NCBI GenBank assembly: GCA_024742285.1
Contig: JANSYR010000016.1
Location: 84,727-148,726, forward strand
Reading direction: 5' to 3'
Source: a bacterium
Lineage (GTDB): Bacteria; Myxococcota_A; UBA9160; UBA4427
DNA: 64,000 nt
Shown here: positions 63,852-64,000 of the stretch, piece after piece
How positions within the stretch are numbered: position 1 is the stretch's first letter
Layout: the number at the start of each line of letters is the position of its first letter
The notes under the pieces: model-generated
The model's input: the letters and a program-made list of their open reading frames with translations, nothing else
The model's database searches: none
Told to the model about the DNA's origin: nothing
Position numbers and translations under genes: made by a program

Positions 63852-64000
63852 CTATCCCGCCGACCGGCTCTCCGCGAAGCGGACCAGCGCGCCCATCGGG
63901 CGGTTCGGATAGCAGAGACGACCGTTCTCCCGGAGCGTGGCCGGCGCGGCGTTGTCCGGATTCGAAGCGACCAGCTCGGTCACCGCGAGCACGGGCTTGC
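63852..64000 (-). CDS. C-terminus of a further protein, possibly an NDP-forming CoA ligase, truncated by window edge
   Basis: A reading frame open from the window edge to the TAG at 63852-63854 encodes about 49 residues ending KPVLAVTELVASNPDN, AAPATLRENGRLCYPNR, PMGALVRFAESRSAG. The pattern K-P-V-L, then LRENGRLCYPNRPMGAL, recalls the end of the CoA-binding subdomain in acetate-CoA ligases (NDP-forming), where L-x-x-A-G-I-P-x-Y-x-S-P-E-R-A is found. Too short to be certain. Confidence 0.45.
   Translation of the reverse strand, partial: KPVLAVTELVASNPDNAAPATLRENGRLCYPNRPMGALVRFAESRSAG

Overview
The window is a high-GC Gram-negative chromosome segment with densely packed genes and no ribosomal RNA, tRNA, CRISPR array, transposase or prophage that I can see. 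Outer-membrane proteins (a TonB-dependent receptor, DUF481 and DUF748 proteins), several lipoproteins, PEP-CTERM surface proteins, PQQ synthesis genes, a cytochrome P450, an LLM-class (probably F420-dependent) oxidoreductase and a selenophosphate synthetase fusion point to an aerobic, environmental lineage of the former Deltaproteobacteria (Myxococcota or Binatia-like). That placement is inference from gene content and composition. GTG and TTG starts and start/stop overlaps (ATGA, GTGA, TTGA, TGATG) are common.

Layout. 1-5.8 kb: tail of a GNAT acetyltransferase, dihydroorotase (pyrC), a large membrane GGDEF/EAL protein, and a translationally coupled pair, low-molecular-weight phosphatase plus fructosamine-kinase-like protein, that looks like a protein deglycation module. 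5.9-13.4 kb: a vitamin B12 acquisition locus with two back-to-back cobalamin riboswitches, two paralogous PEP-CTERM surface proteins, a DUF4465 PEP-CTERM protein, a BtuB-like receptor and a propeller-like lipoprotein. 13.4-25.6 kb: an rRNA/tRNA 2'-O-methyltransferase, an unknown protein, an LLM oxidoreductase coupled to glutaminyl-tRNA synthetase, a diaminopimelate-decarboxylase-like enzyme, a TPR-like membrane protein, DUF481, MscS and DUF748 proteins. 25.7-33.4 kb: nadK-hemJ-pqqB-pqqC-methyltransferase, a convergent rsuA, then aspartokinase and a P450.

33.5-45.8 kb: a secreted acidic beta-helix protein, a dienelactone-hydrolase-like protein divergent from ilvD, a pyridine-nucleotide-oxidoreductase/SelD fusion, then a run holding a phosphotransferase, an HtrA protease, a three-component TRAP transporter and a small lipoprotein. 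45.8-64 kb: HspQ, SixA, a MAPEG-like protein, a D-threonine-aldolase-like protein, an HD-domain protein resembling the diiron oxygenase PhnZ, an HDOD protein divergent from a caspase-like lipoprotein, a HEAT-repeat/ceramidase-like pair, moaA divergent from rrf2-iscA, an atypical ClpP, an acyl-CoA synthetase, a DUF1295 protein, a 39-bp tandem repeat, a TerB-like protein, a winged-helix regulator, a GcvR-like double-ACT protein and the C-terminus of one further gene.

The most coherent system is the B12 locus. Riboswitches would repress both arms when cobalamin is plentiful. When it is scarce, PEP-CTERM surface proteins and a lipoprotein would be made together with an outer-membrane transporter. 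This resembles the surface capture proteins that accompany BtuB in Bacteroides, but uses a different anchoring signal. The inner-membrane ABC transporter is not in the window.
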